Shown in pieces: positions 1-5,920 of a DNA stretch of 14,579 bases. The stretch spans positions 1-14,579 of the forward strand of contig CAAEMZ010000013.1 in the NCBI GenBank assembly GCA_900757195.1, given 5' to 3'. Within the stretch, counting starts at the first letter, position 1; the number at the start of each line of letters is the position of its first letter. The translations under genes and the position numbers were made by a program. Under the pieces are notes generated by a model that saw only the letters and a list, made by a program, of their open reading frames with translations, searched no databases and was not told where the DNA came from. The stretch is from Lachnospiraceae bacterium. GTDB lineage: Bacteria > Bacillota > Clostridia > Lachnospirales > Lachnospiraceae.

Positions 1-112
1 CGATTAAAAGGGCCTTCTCCCCGCCGATGACCAGCGCGCTGCCGACCCCGCCCGGCTCATAAATCTGGTATACATTTTCTGCAATTGTCATCACTTCAAA
101 ATAATCATTCAT
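1..112 (-). CDS. MBL-fold metallo-hydrolase, N-terminal fragment (3' end outside window)
   Basis: Only the first 37 codons are present. They begin at an ATG (110-112) that lies 18 nt after the trhP stop. The translated start reads MNDYFEVMTIAENVYQIYEP and continues with GGVGSALVIGGEKALLI. This is the first beta-strand pair of metallo-beta-lactamase-fold hydrolases, where an Asp-Thr-Gly normally follows directly, just beyond the window edge. The HxHxDH metal motif is not in view, so substrate and subfamily cannot be judged. The ribosome binding site is weak (GGGAC, 7 nt before the ATG). Close spacing suggests it is the last visible gene of the ylbF-mltG-trmR-trhP operon. Family assignment is inferred from the N-terminal pattern only. 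Confidence 0.6.
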   Translation of the reverse strand, partial: MNDYFEVMTIAENVYQIYEPGGVGSALVIGGEKALLI

Positions 113-130
113 CTTTTTGTCCCGTATTTT

Positions 131-1357
131 TTAATCATCCTTACGTCGAAGCAGATCAAAAGGCTCAAGTGCAGTGCCCAGATCCACAAAAATCTTCTGT
201 TTCGGATGAGGACAGCTTTCCATCGGCTGGCCCTCTGCATCTGTCATGGCTTTCACCGTCACTGTCAGATCTCTGCCATCCGGCTTCATCACTTCAATAC
301 ACTCGCCGACAGAAAATTTATTCCGCTGTTCCAGAGCATAAAGGCCCTTTTCATTCTTCTCTCCGATAAGACCCAGATAGGTATAGGCTTTCACATAGGT
401 ATTGCTGTCATAAATCTGAGTGTCCTTATCCGGTTTTCCGAAGAAAAATCCCGTCGTAAACTGGCGATAGGTACATTTCGCGATTTCCTCTTTATAATAA
501 TCCATCCGGCTCTGATAAAGTTCCGGAGACTCAAAATAATCGTCAATCGCCTGGCGGTAGGTCCGGGTAACCACAGCCACATAGAGCGCCGTTTTCATCC
601 GGCCTTCGATTTTGAAGCTGTCAACGCCGGCTTCCACCAGTTCCGGAATATGTTCGATCATACACAGATCCTTGGAGTTGAAAATATAGGTTCCCCGTTC
701 ATTCTCATACACAGGAAGATATTCCCCCGGCCGGGTTTCCTCCATAATCGCATACTTCCACCGGCACGGATGGGTGCAGGCGCCCTGATTGGCATCCCGG
801 CCCGTAAAATAGCTGCTTAAAAGACACCGTCCCGAATAGGAAATGCACATCGCTCCATGAACAAAGGTCTCAATCTCCAGATCTTCCGGAATATGGGCCC
901 GTAAATCCCGGATTTCATCTATGGAAAGCTCTCTGGCAGATACGACACGCTTTGCGCCGAGACCATGCCAGAAATTATAGGTCCGGTAGTTGGTATTATT
1001 CGCCTGGGTACTGATATGGGTCTCAATTTCAGGACAAATCTCCCGGGCAATCTGGAATACCCCCGGATCGGAAATAATCAGGGCGTCCGGGCCGATTTCC
1101 TTCAGTTCTTTAAAATACGCTTCCACCCCGTCCAGATCTCCGTTATGGGCCAGAATATTGGCCGTCACGAAAACCCGGGTGCCATGGGCATGGGCGAATT
1201 CAATGCCTTCCTTCATATCCTCCATGGAAAAATTTTTTGATTTTGCCCGAAGGCTGAATACTTCGCCCCCGATATATACGGCATCGGCGCCAAAAGTCAC
1301 GGCAGTTTTCAAAACTTCCAGACTGCTGGCCGGTATTAATAATTCTGGTTTTTTCAT
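131..1357 (-). CDS. trhP: U32-family peptidase-like protein TrhP (tRNA U34 hydroxylation)
   Basis: This 408-residue protein has the full U32 layout: a TIM-barrel-like N-terminal domain, the U32 signature around residues 164-178 (ETFVHGAMC then SYSGRC) and a C-terminal beta domain from about residue 325. Cys171, Cys178, Cys194 and Cys198 are spaced like the Fe-S cluster ligands of the family. U32 proteins were named as peptidases, but YrrN/YrrO (TrhP) of Bacillus subtilis and YegQ of E. coli are needed for prephenate-dependent hydroxylation of tRNA uridine 34 to ho5U. The next gene upstream is the methylase acting on that product, which favours TrhP over the collagenase-like or RlhA (23S rRNA) branches. 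The start is an ATG with GGAG 7 nt upstream; the gap to trmR is 4 nt. B. subtilis has two tandem copies, only one is visible here. Confidence 0.9.
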   Translation of the reverse strand: MKKPELLIPASSLEVLKTAVTFGADAVYIGGEVFSLRAKSKNFSMEDMKEGIEFAHAHGTRVFVTANILAHNGDLDGVEAYFKELKEIGPDALIISDPGVFQIAREICPEIETHISTQANNTNYRTYNFWHGLGAKRVVSARELSIDEIRDLRAHIPEDLEIETFVHGAMCISYSGRCLLSSYFTGRDANQGACTHPCRWKYAIMEETRPGEYLPVYENERGTYIFNSKDLCMIEHIPELVEAGVDSFKIEGRMKTALYVAVVTRTYRQAIDDYFESPELYQSRMDYYKEEIAKCTYRQFTTGFFFGKPDKDTQIYDSNTYVKAYTYLGLIGEKNEKGLYALEQRNKFSVGECIEVMKPDGRDLTVTVKAMTDAEGQPMESCPHPKQKIFVDLGTALEPFDLLRRKDD

Positions 1358-1361
1358 GCTG

Positions 1362-2003
1362 TTACTCCTTTACACTGACCGTCATCCCGTCACCAATCGG
1401 CAGGATCATGGTTTCCAGCTCATCCATATGTTTCAATGTCCACAAATATTCCCGCATCCGGCTGTGGATCGTCCGGTTTCTCCGGATGACCGCATAACGG
1501 GATTCCACAACATCCCCGTCCTGAAGCACGTTATCCGATACGAGAAGTCCTCCGGGCGCCAGCAGCCTCAGCACTTCCGGAAGAAAATGAATGTACTGGC
1601 CCTTGGCCGCATCCATGAAGATAAAGTCATAGGTTCCATTAAGCCCCTTCAGAACGTCCACCGCATCTCCCGGAATGAGGGTAATCTGTTTTTCCCTGCC
1701 TGCCCGTCGGAAATTTTCCAGAGCAACGGGAATCCGTTTTTCGTATTTTTCAATCGTCGTTATATGGCTGTCCTCACTGAGACATTCGCTCATCAGAACA
1801 GCGGAAAAGCCTATGGCAGTTCCCACTTCAAGAACGGCTTTAGGCTTTTTTATTTTTAACAGCAGCCGGAGAAGATTCCGGCTCTCCTTTCGGATAATCG
1901 GTACATAATCCCGGACTGCCTCCTGTTCAATTGTACGGACTATCGGACTTTCATCACCGTCCAGGGAAAGGATATAATCAAGCATTCTTTCATCTACAAT
2001 CAC
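1362..2003 (-). CDS. trmR: tRNA 5-hydroxyuridine methyltransferase TrmR (SAM O-methyltransferase)
   Basis: This 213-residue class I SAM-dependent O-methyltransferase belongs to the caffeoyl-CoA/catechol OMT-like group, like YrrM of Bacillus subtilis. Motif I is VLEVGTAIGFSA (57-68). The metal and substrate motifs are FMDAAKGQY (129-137, Asp131) and SDNV (156-159, Asp157/Asn158). TrmR transfers a methyl group to ho5U34 of tRNAs to give mo5U34. Translation starts at a GTG whose GTGA overlaps the TGA stop of the mltG-like gene, with GGAGGAG about 10 nt upstream, so the two are translationally coupled. The stop is 4 nt from the trhP start, so enzymes for successive steps on the same nucleotide are made together. 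The general OMT assignment is very secure; the specific TrmR assignment rests on gene neighbourhood and family. Confidence 0.9.
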   Translation of the reverse strand: MIVDERMLDYILSLDGDESPIVRTIEQEAVRDYVPIIRKESRNLLRLLLKIKKPKAVLEVGTAIGFSAVLMSECLSEDSHITTIEKYEKRIPVALENFRRAGREKQITLIPGDAVDVLKGLNGTYDFIFMDAAKGQYIHFLPEVLRLLAPGGLLVSDNVLQDGDVVESRYAVIRRNRTIHSRMREYLWTLKHMDELETMILPIGDGMTVSVKE

Positions 2004-2461
2004 TGTCCGCCGTCTCCTCCATCTGTTTCGCTTTCAGTTTCACTGCCTTCCTGCGACTCGGCCGTCTCCGCTTCCAGTTCCTCTGCTGTTTTCGGTTTAA
2101 CAACGGAGTTTGCGTCATCGGACATAAGCTCCATCATATCGTCGGCAGACATATTGGCCTTAACCACATAGGTTCCCGGTTTCATGCTGGCATTGCTCAG
2201 ACGGGCTTTAATAATAAAGGCGGCTTCACTGGTGATTACGCCTTTATCTTTTAACTTCTTCGCAATATCTCTTCCGCCGTCTCCCGCTTCGATCACGATC
2301 CGGACTTCTTCATCCGCATATTCGGATACGACCGGCTCGCCAAATACCTCATAGGAAAAATCATAAGCAAATGCTCCGGCGCGGAAAAGCACAAAAATGG
2401 CCAGCGCATAAATAATAATATTTACTCCGACGCCCAAAATGGCGGATATTACTTTTTTCAT
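2000..2461 (-). CDS. Short MltG-like membrane protein lacking the transglycosylase catalytic domain
   Basis: This 153-residue protein has one N-terminal membrane segment (about residues 5-33). A short linker is followed by a LysM-like module (about 50-112) with the pattern seen at the start of YceG/MltG proteins: V.I.AGDGGRDIAKKLKDKGVI, then SEAAF and MKPGTYVVKANMS. The last 40 residues are an acidic Glu/Ser/Gly/Thr-rich tail of low complexity. Full-length MltG (340-380 residues) is an endolytic murein transglycosylase whose catalytic Glu lies in a large C-terminal domain, and that domain is absent. The frame ends naturally and is coupled to trmR by a GTGA overlap, so this looks like an established short form, not a recent frameshift. 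GAGGAGG sits 8 nt before the ATG. It occupies the position of yrrL (mltG) next to yrrM in Bacillus subtilis. Enzymatic activity is not expected; a binding or scaffold role is inference. Confidence 0.8.
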   Translation of the reverse strand: MKKVISAILGVGVNIIIYALAIFVLFRAGAFAYDFSYEVFGEPVVSEYADEEVRIVIEAGDGGRDIAKKLKDKGVITSEAAFIIKARLSNASMKPGTYVVKANMSADDMMELMSDDANSVVKPKTAEELEAETAESQEGSETESETDGGDGGQ

Positions 2462-2475
2462 ACTGGTTTCCTCCT

Positions 2476-2820
2476 CTAGTCATCCAAAAACGAAACATCC
2501 ATATCCAGGCTGTCGTAAATGCGCTCTGTCATCTGGCTCATCATAAAAGCCAGCCCCTGCTCCGCCGTCAGAAACTCTCTCACATCTGAATTCTGCAGAA
2601 TATCCCTGTATTCATCGTCCAAAGCCTCCAACCGGTTCATATCATCGGGTGCTTCCGGCTTATTCTGTATCGTAAAATAAGCCTTCCGAAGCGCGTTCAC
2701 TCTTTTTCCCAATGCTTCATCTCTGAAAATTTTTATCTGAAGACGCCGATATTGATTATAAACATTACTGTGCTTAATCGCCCGGATGAGCTGCCGGGTC
2801 TGGTACTCCACACTCTTCAT
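2476..2820 (-). CDS. YlbF/YmcA family protein
   Basis: This 114-residue, mostly helical, charged protein matches the Com_YlbF family in length and pattern: an N-terminal helix ending in LIRAIKHSNVYNQYRRL, a long central charged helix, and a C-terminal stretch LTAEQGLAFMMSQMTERIYD. In Bacillus subtilis YlbF, YmcA and YaaT form the Y-complex that works with RNase Y in mRNA maturation and affects competence, sporulation and biofilm. This may be YlbF or a clostridial paralogue; sequence alone does not separate them. No YmcA or YaaT gene is in view, but RNase J lies just upstream. It is the first gene after the promoter-palindrome at 2848-2909. The Shine-Dalgarno is poor: AAAGG lies 12 nt before the ATG and a second AGG abuts it, so a GTG three codons in is a possible alternative start. 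Confidence 0.85.
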   Translation of the reverse strand: MKSVEYQTRQLIRAIKHSNVYNQYRRLQIKIFRDEALGKRVNALRKAYFTIQNKPEAPDDMNRLEALDDEYRDILQNSDVREFLTAEQGLAFMMSQMTERIYDSLDMDVSFLDD

Positions 2821-2847
2821 CCTTTTACCAGGCCTTTCTTCTGCATA

Positions 2848-2888
2848 TTTATAATGGTAATGTTAACCATTAACATTACCATTATAAA
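2848..2888. repeat. Perfect 41-bp inverted repeat (19-bp arms, 3-nt spacer), candidate operator
   Basis: The arms at 2848-2866 and 2870-2888 are exact reverse complements, separated by CCA. The core reads GTAATGTTAA-CCA-TTAACATTAC. On the minus strand the left part also reads as near-tandem hexamers TAATGG, TAATGT, TAATGG. The dyad covers the -10 box and probable start site of the operon promoter, so the transcript would begin inside it and could not form the full hairpin. That fits a DNA operator better than a terminator. It lacks GC pairs and a T-tract in the minus direction. I do not recognise it as a known regulator site. Confidence 0.85.
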
Positions 2889-2909
2889 GAATTCTGTTCA
2901 ATTTATCAA
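2881..2909 (-). promoter_or_regulatory. Sigma-A-type promoter of the ylbF-mltG-trmR-trhP operon
   Basis: On the minus strand, TTGATA (2904-2909) and TATAAT (2881-2886) are separated by exactly 17 nt. That is five of six and six of six matches to the housekeeping consensus. Transcription would start near 2874, about 53 nt before the ylbF start codon. The promoter lies directly after the RNase J stop codon at 2912-2914, so the downstream operon has its own start. The -10 element falls within the palindrome, which suggests repression by a dimeric regulator. Confidence 0.75.
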
Positions 2910-2911
2910 GT

Positions 2912-4594
2912 CTAAACATCGACTTCCATAATAATTGGAAGAATCATCGGATTTCTTTTTGTCTGTTTCCACACATAATCGCTCAGCGTATCCCGGATGA
3001 CGCTCTTAATCTTACTCCAGTCGTTCACCCGGCCTTCCAGACATTTATTCACGGCCTGATCCACAACTCTCCGGGCATCTTCCATAAGCATTTCAGACTC
3101 ACGGACATAGACAAAACCTCTGGACACAATATCCGGTCCCGCCAGCAGACGATTATCATATCTGGACAGAGTCAGCACCACGATCAGAAGACCGTTCTGA
3201 GACAGCATCTGACGATCCCGGAGAACGATATTTCCAACATCGCCGACACCGAGGCCATCCACCATAATACCGCCGTGAGGCACCTGACCGATCACCTTCG
3301 CCTTTTCATCCTTTAATTCCAGAACGTTGCCGGAGGAAAGAATCAGAATATTATCTTTGTCAATTCCCATCGTCTGTGCAAGTTTGGCATGCGCCTGCAG
3401 ATGGCGGTATTCACCATGTACCGGAATCGCAAATTTCGGCCGGGTCAGCGCATAGATCAGTTTGATTTCTTCCGCACAGGCATGTCCGGATACATGGGTA
3501 TCCTGGAAAATAACCTCCGCACCCTTCCGGAATAATTCGTTAATAATATTGGATACGGCTTTCTCATTTCCCGGAATCGGGCTGGAACTGAAAACAATCG
3601 TATCGCCCGGTTTGATCGATACCCGCCGATGGGTATTATTTGCCATACGGGACAGAGCTGCCATCGTTTCTCCCTGGCTTCCTGTCGTAATCAGCACCAG
3701 CTGATCGTCCGGATAATTCCGCATATGGTCAATATCGATCAGTGTATCGTTCGGAATCTGGATATATCCAAGTTCCGAAGCAATCGAAATAATATTGACC
3801 ATGCTCCGTCCTTCGACAATAACCTTGCGGCCGAATTTGTAAGCAGAGTTGATGATCTGCTGCACACGGTCCACATTCGAAGCAAAGGTCGCCACAATAA
3901 TACGGCCTCTGCGGTGTTCATCAAAAATATGATCGATCGTCTGACCGACGGTCCGCTCTGAATTCGTGAAACCGGGACGTTCCGCATTCGTACTGTCCAT
4001 CAGTACCGCAAGAACCCCTTTTTTGCCCAGTTCCGCAAACCGCTGCAGATCGATACTCTGTCCGAAAACCGGTGTATAATCAATCTTAAAGTCCCCGGTA
4101 TGGACAATAATGCCTTCCGGCGTATAAATCGCCAGCGCTGCCGCATCGGCAATGCTGTGATTTGTCTTTATAAATTCAATCCGAAAACATCCCAGATTAA
4201 TGGACTGGCCGTGTTTAATGACCTTCCGCCGGGTTGACTTCATCATGTTATGCTCTTTTAATTTATGCTCGATAATCCCCATAGTCAGCTTCGTGGCATA
4301 AATCGGCACATTGACCTTTTTAAGAACATAAGGCAGAGCGCCGATATGGTCTTCATGACCGTGGGTGATGACAAATCCTTTGACTTTATCAATATTATTC
4401 TCAAGGTAGGTCACATCCGGAATAACCAGGTCAATCCCCAGCATATCATCTGCCGGGAAGGATAATCCGCAGTCCACCACAATAATACTGTCATCATACT
4501 CGAAGGCTGTAATATTCATTCCAATGCTTTCCAGTCCGCCCAATGGGATAATCTTTACGCCTTCATTTTCTTTCTTTACTACTTTTGCTTTCAA
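2912..4594 (-). CDS. rnj: Ribonuclease J
   Basis: This is an RNase J-type beta-CASP metallo-beta-lactamase, an endoribonuclease and 5'-3' exoribonuclease central to mRNA decay and rRNA maturation in Firmicutes. Counting from the TTG start (560 residues, close to 555 in B. subtilis RNase J1), the zinc motif HGHEDH is at 78-83, with further ligands in KTNHS (His146) and HTGDF (Asp168). The beta-CASP segment follows (STNAERPGFTNSE; TTGSQGE), then PVHGEYRHL and a C-terminal domain. I chose TTG at 4592-4594 because GGAGGT lies 7 nt upstream. The in-frame ATG at 4628-4630 has only AGGA one base away and would add 12 residues unlike the usual family start. It lies 269 nt after DUF1292, with a possible promoter of its own at 4699-4707. 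Only one RNase J gene is visible, so J1 versus J2 cannot be decided. Confidence 0.95.
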   Translation of the reverse strand: MKAKVVKKENEGVKIIPLGGLESIGMNITAFEYDDSIIVVDCGLSFPADDMLGIDLVIPDVTYLENNIDKVKGFVITHGHEDHIGALPYVLKKVNVPIYATKLTMGIIEHKLKEHNMMKSTRRKVIKHGQSINLGCFRIEFIKTNHSIADAAALAIYTPEGIIVHTGDFKIDYTPVFGQSIDLQRFAELGKKGVLAVLMDSTNAERPGFTNSERTVGQTIDHIFDEHRRGRIIVATFASNVDRVQQIINSAYKFGRKVIVEGRSMVNIISIASELGYIQIPNDTLIDIDHMRNYPDDQLVLITTGSQGETMAALSRMANNTHRRVSIKPGDTIVFSSSPIPGNEKAVSNIINELFRKGAEVIFQDTHVSGHACAEEIKLIYALTRPKFAIPVHGEYRHLQAHAKLAQTMGIDKDNILILSSGNVLELKDEKAKVIGQVPHGGIMVDGLGVGDVGNIVLRDRQMLSQNGLLIVVLTLSRYDNRLLAGPDIVSRGFVYVRESEMLMEDARRVVDQAVNKCLEGRVNDWSKIKSVIRDTLSDYVWKQTKRNPMILPIIMEVDV

Positions 4595-4601
4595 TCTTCG
4601 C

Positions 4602-4607
4602 ACCTCC
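4602..4607 (-). promoter_or_regulatory. Strong ribosome binding site that sets the RNase J start
   Basis: GGAGGT on the minus strand lies 7 nt before a TTG codon (4592-4594) in the RNase J frame. The only in-frame upstream ATG (4628-4630) lacks a usable site, so the TTG is preferred. The site would lie inside the coding sequence if the ATG were used. Confidence 0.7.
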
Positions 4608-4698
4608 GTCAAATTCAAAAGCTGCGCCATATCCTGAAAGAATTCAAATCAATTGCTATTCTATTTTAATCCGTTCCACATTCTTTATAAATTTAAAA

Positions 4699-4707
4699 AT
4701 CATATCA
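4699..4707 (-). promoter_or_regulatory. Possible extended -10 promoter upstream of RNase J
   Basis: The minus strand reads TGATATGAT, an extended -10 (TG-n-TATGAT, five of six matches). No good -35 is present at 16-18 nt. It would start an RNA near 4692, about 100 nt before the TTG start. The rest of the 269-nt gap 4595-4863 is AT-rich, holds no convincing ORF and has no terminator after DUF1292. It carries several CGATA/TATCG pentamers of unknown meaning. Confidence 0.35.
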
Positions 4708-4863
4708 CGATAACTGACTCCGATATTTCTTTAAACTCTATTCAAAATATTCCGGTCAGACATAACACGTTCAACTGTTTGAATCCGCCCACGATATATC
4801 CACAGCAAATACGATACACTCCGCAGAGCCTATCGAATACTTACCGATATCATCAGTTTCTGA

Positions 4864-5136
4864 TTACATTTCGATATCAATATCATCTAAAATCTCTGAA
4901 AAGACTCTGGATATCGCTTCCAGTTCCGTTTCGTCTTCAATCTCACTGTAAACCACATCCGAAGCCCCTTCTTCATTCACAGTTTCTTTTAAAATCCAGG
5001 CTTCTGCCTCATCTTCCATAGAGTCTGTAACTAATATATAATTAACATCGTTGATGCGTGTCTGCTCAACAACGTAAAATTCAATCTCTTCATCCGTATT
5101 TGTTTTAAAAACAATTTTTTCAGGTTTTTCTGCCAT
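4864..5136 (-). CDS. DUF1292 family protein (YrzB-like)
   Basis: This acidic protein of 90 residues has the DUF1292 pattern: KIVFKTNTDEEIEFYVVEQT, then NYILVTDS, AEAWILKE and a C-terminal Glu/Asp-rich helix (ISRVFSEILDDIDIEM). Its function is unknown. It belongs to the conserved trio with ireB and ruvX, as yrzB does in Bacillus subtilis. I chose the ATG at 5134-5136 because AGGTGA lies 5 nt upstream. A GTG at 5143-5145 would overlap the ruvX stop but has no proper site. The gap to ruvX is 5 nt. The family match is secure; no catalytic or binding residues can be named. Confidence 0.88.
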   Translation of the reverse strand: MAEKPEKIVFKTNTDEEIEFYVVEQTRINDVNYILVTDSMEDEAEAWILKETVNEEGASDVVYSEIEDETELEAISRVFSEILDDIDIEM

Positions 5137-5141
5137 CCGGG

Positions 5142-5579
5142 TCACCTTTTCTCCTGTTCATAATTCATCCGTTCCAGATATGTCTGCAAGATAAAAGCCG
5201 CAGCCATCTTGTCCACATAGTCCTTCCGGTTTTCTCTGCGTACGCCGCCTTCCATAAGAATCCGTTCCGCAGATACAGTACTCATCCGTTCATCCTGCAA
5301 AATAACAGGAAGGCCGGTGCGCCGTTCCAGCATCGCTTTAAAATCCTCTGTTTCAGCGCAGCGCTCCCCCTCATCGTTATTCATATGTTTAGGATAACCC
5401 AAAACAATCTTTTCAATACTGTAGGTATTCACTAATTCTTCAATCCGTGCCAGCGTTTTCCGCAATTTGTTTTTATCTTTTCTCGTAATTGTTTCCAGCG
5501 CCTGGGCTGTCCACCCAAGTTCATCGCTGACAGCTACACCGACGGTTTTGGTACCGTAATCCAATCCTAATACTCTCAT
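5142..5579 (-). CDS. ruvX: Holliday junction resolvase-like RuvX/YqgF (16S pre-rRNA nuclease)
   Basis: This 145-residue protein has the RNase H-like fold of the YqgF family. The first acidic strand is LGLDYGTKTVGVAVSD (Asp7), followed by IVLGYPKHMNN (58-68), DERMST (96-101) and the C-terminal VDKMAAAFILQTYL (Asp123). E. coli YqgF helps mature the 5' end of 16S rRNA, and related proteins cleave Holliday junctions in vitro. The true role in Firmicutes may be either. It lies 4 nt after ireB and its TGA overlaps a GTG that is not the likely start of DUF1292. The ribosome binding site before the ATG is weak, suggesting coupling to ireB translation. Length and key acidic residues are normal. Confidence 0.95.
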   Translation of the reverse strand: MRVLGLDYGTKTVGVAVSDELGWTAQALETITRKDKNKLRKTLARIEELVNTYSIEKIVLGYPKHMNNDEGERCAETEDFKAMLERRTGLPVILQDERMSTVSAERILMEGGVRRENRKDYVDKMAAAFILQTYLERMNYEQEKR

Positions 5580-5583
5580 ATCT

Positions 5584-5844
5584 CTACTTTAAATTCACAT
5601 TGATATAGCTTTTAAGAAGTTCCTCGAGAAGTTCATCCCGCTCTACCTTCATAATCAGATATCTGGCATTTTTATAACTTGTTACATAGGTCGGATCACC
5701 GGACATAATATATCCGACAATCTGACTGACCGGATTATATCCCTTTTCCGTCAGAGCGATATAGACCGCCTCCAAAATATCTTTCACAGCGATATCGGCA
5801 TCATTGCTCACTTTAAAATACTGTGTATTACCCATATTTTCCAT
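5584..5844 (-). CDS. ireB: IreB family regulatory phosphoprotein (DUF965)
   Basis: This 86-residue protein carries the IreB core: DILEAVYIALTEKGYNPVSQ, IVGYIMSGDPTYVTSYKNAR and VERDELLEELLKSYI. In Enterococcus faecalis IreB is phosphorylated on N-terminal threonines by the PASTA kinase IreK and opposes cephalosporin resistance. Here Thr7 in NMGNTQYF is the only N-terminal Thr and aligns by eye with that region. No kinase or phosphatase gene is in the window. GGAAGTG lies 5 nt before the first ATG (5842-5844); a second ATG three codons on is possible. It is the first gene of ireB-ruvX-DUF1292, with a candidate promoter in the 72-nt gap after mtaB. Confidence 0.93.
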   Translation of the reverse strand: MENMGNTQYFKVSNDADIAVKDILEAVYIALTEKGYNPVSQIVGYIMSGDPTYVTSYKNARYLIMKVERDELLEELLKSYINVNLK

Positions 5845-5891
5845 AAAATCACTTCCTTAAATTCCAAAAAATCCTTTTACACTTACTCACT

Positions 5892-5920
5892 ATATTAATA
5901 TAAATCATAAAATAATTCAA
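5892..5920 (-). promoter_or_regulatory. Possible promoter for ireB-ruvX-DUF1292
   Basis: The minus strand has TTGAAT (5915-5920, overlapping the mtaB stop codon) and, 17 nt on, TAATAT (5892-5897). Each matches the consensus at four of six positions. A second -10-like TATAGT (5889-5894) has no partner at the right distance. The 72-nt gap is very AT-rich, so chance matches are likely. No terminator is seen between mtaB and ireB. Confidence 0.3.

Noticed and set aside
990..1859. Long plus-strand ORF of 289 codons
   Set aside because: It is antisense to trhP and trmR, which have clear family motifs. Its translation is Arg/Ser/Phe-rich with no recognisable domain and it lacks a ribosome binding site.
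2848..2888. Palindrome as a rho-independent terminator of RNase J
   Set aside because: The stem is almost all A-T pairs, no T-tract follows on the minus strand, and a near-perfect promoter places the start site inside it. Termination cannot be fully excluded.
4853..4866. Small hairpin ATCAG-AAA-CTGAT after DUF1292 as terminator
   Set aside because: It is only 5 bp, overlaps the stop codon region and has no T-run after it.
4653..5021. Plus-strand ORF of 122 codons in the gap before RNase J
   Set aside because: It is compositionally odd (Tyr/His/Pro/Leu-rich), overlaps DUF1292 in antisense and has no ribosome binding site.
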